NCBI RefSeq assembly: GCF_002995495.1
Contig: NZ_PVZV01000011.1
Location: 224,942-288,941, forward strand
Source: Actinocorallia populi
GTDB lineage: Bacteria > Actinomycetota > Actinomycetes > Streptosporangiales > Streptosporangiaceae
Length of the DNA stretch: 64,000 nucleotides
Direction: 5' to 3'
In this document: one piece after another, positions 63,168-64,000 of the stretch
Position numbering within the stretch: the stretch's first letter is position 1
Layout: each line of letters opens with the position of its first letter
Program-made: the position numbers and the translations under genes
The notes under the pieces: model-generated
The model's input: only the letters and a program-made list of their open reading frames with translations
Databases searched by the model: none
What the model was told of the DNA's origin: nothing

Positions 63168-64000
63168 GTGCGGGTGAAGCTCGTGGTGCAGGTGAAGCTG
63201 CTCCCGGACGAGGCCACCCAGGTGGTTCTCCGGGAGACGCTGCACGCCTGCAACCGGGCCGCCAACCACGCCTCCCGCCGCGCGTTCGAGGCCGGGGTGA
63301 CGGGCGGTCGGGCGCTTCAGCGGCTGGTGTACGCAGAGGTGAAGGCGATGGGCCTGTCCGCCCAACCCGCCCTGCACGCCGTCCGCAAGACCGCCGGTGC
63401 CTACGCCACCTTAAAGGCGAACCTGAAGGTCGGGAACTACGGCCGTGAGGGCTCCCGGCGGCGCCGGGCGGTGGAGTCCAAGCCGGTCCGCTTCCGTAAG
63501 GACGCCGCCCAGCCGTTCGACGACCGGTGCCTGTCCTGGCAGACCGAGGCGCGCACCGTCTCGATCTGGACCGTCTGCGGCCGCGTGAAGGGCATTCCGT
63601 TCCAGTGCTCGCCCGCTCAGTTGACGATGCTCACCGAGCGCGGGCAAGGGGAGTCCGATCTGGTGCTGCGGGGCGGGAACTGGTATCTGTACGCGGTCTG
63701 CGAGGTTCCCGAGCCCGAGCAGTTCGATCCGGCTGCCTTCCTGGGTGTGGATCTGGGCATTGTGAACATCGCCACCACCAGCGACGGCACCCGTTATGCG
63801 GGCAAGCATCTCAACCAGGTCCGGCACCGCAACCGGCGGCTGCGCCAAAGGCTGCAGAAGAAGGGCACCAGGTCCGCCAAACGGCTGCTGCGCAAGCTGT
63901 CGGGCCGGGAGGCGCGGTTCGCGGCCGACACCAACCATCGCATCGCCAAGCAGCTGGTGACCGAGGCTCAACGCACCTGCCGCGGCATCGCCCTGGAAGA
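63168..64000 (+). mobile_element. tnpB: TnpB (IS200/IS605 OrfB) RNA-guided nuclease gene, 3' truncated by the window
   Basis: About 277 codons are visible from GTG 63168 (AAAGGAG 10 nt upstream). Features are an N-terminal helix-turn-helix-like region (LPDEATQVVLRETLHACNRA), a wedge/REC-like part, the first RuvC motif FLGVDLGIVNIATTSDG with its catalytic Asp, and the second-motif start RGIALEE with Glu at the last bases. The zinc finger, third RuvC Asp, omega-RNA and right end lie beyond the window. No TnpA is seen upstream. The visible part has no frameshift. Confidence 0.9.

Overview
The window is very GC-rich actinobacterial chromosome. Supporting signs are GTG and TTG starts, Gly/Pro/Arg-rich linkers, a mycothiol-pathway MshB deacetylase, XRE-DUF397 and Uma2 families, and terminators that are long GC hairpins without T-tracts. 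The gene mix (two different succinate dehydrogenases, a Spo0M homologue, lysyl oxidase, many Ser/Thr kinase and lipoprotein genes) suggests a mycelial Streptosporangiales- or Streptomyces-like organism. No rRNA or other decisive taxonomic marker is present, so the genus is not assigned.

Layout: 1-3.1 kb is the end of a type IV secretion/conjugation-like module (VirB6/TrbL-like membrane protein, bitopic protein, lytic transglycosylase/NlpC-P60 hydrolase). 3.1-7.2 kb holds a SEC-C protein, a NUDIX hydrolase, TypA/BipA and a Uma2 nuclease. 7.4-14.0 kb is a tight five-gene minus-strand operon: membrane Ser/Thr kinase, coiled-coil protein, ClpB-like AAA+ ATPase, NrdG-like radical SAM enzyme, zinc-ribbon/FHA protein. 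I consider this the best candidate for an undescribed system. 14.2-24.6 kb holds a lipoprotein, an RsbW-like ATPase, a NarL-type two-component pair, VanZ, a calcineurin-like phosphatase, a GT1 glycosyltransferase, an ECF41 sigma factor with its carboxymuconolactone-decarboxylase partner and a likely autoregulatory promoter, a secreted protein, and a BenE transporter facing a cupin-XRE regulator across twin palindromic operators. 25-29.6 kb holds hypothetical proteins, Spo0M, relics and envelope proteins.

29.8-38.1 kb contains two complete, different succinate dehydrogenase/fumarate reductase operons pointing at each other. Their promoters share an ATAGC-N5-GCTAT dyad; the first also has two CRP-type sites and the second a DasR-like site. 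Between them lie a 16-bp degenerate tandem repeat, strong hairpins, two possible tiny ORFs and a secreted protein. 38.4-53.4 kb is mostly housekeeping: S9 peptidase, LysR regulator, an asymmetric heterodimeric ABC exporter, MshB, DUF6113, flavin reductase, RocD, RraA, EF-hand protein, lysyl oxidase, Uma2, a lipoprotein, a small HTH protein and an AI-2E-family transporter.

53.4-64 kb is accessory DNA. It holds two decayed Rpn/PD-(D/E)XK-type nuclease genes, a small acidic protein whose C-terminal coding region recurs twice downstream in degraded form, an 8-bp tandem repeat, an XRE/DUF397 pair with a small antiparallel gene, an epoxide-hydrolase-like enzyme, a second Ser/Thr kinase operon with a PknH-type sensor lipoprotein, and a TnpB (IS200/IS605 OrfB) gene cut by the window end.
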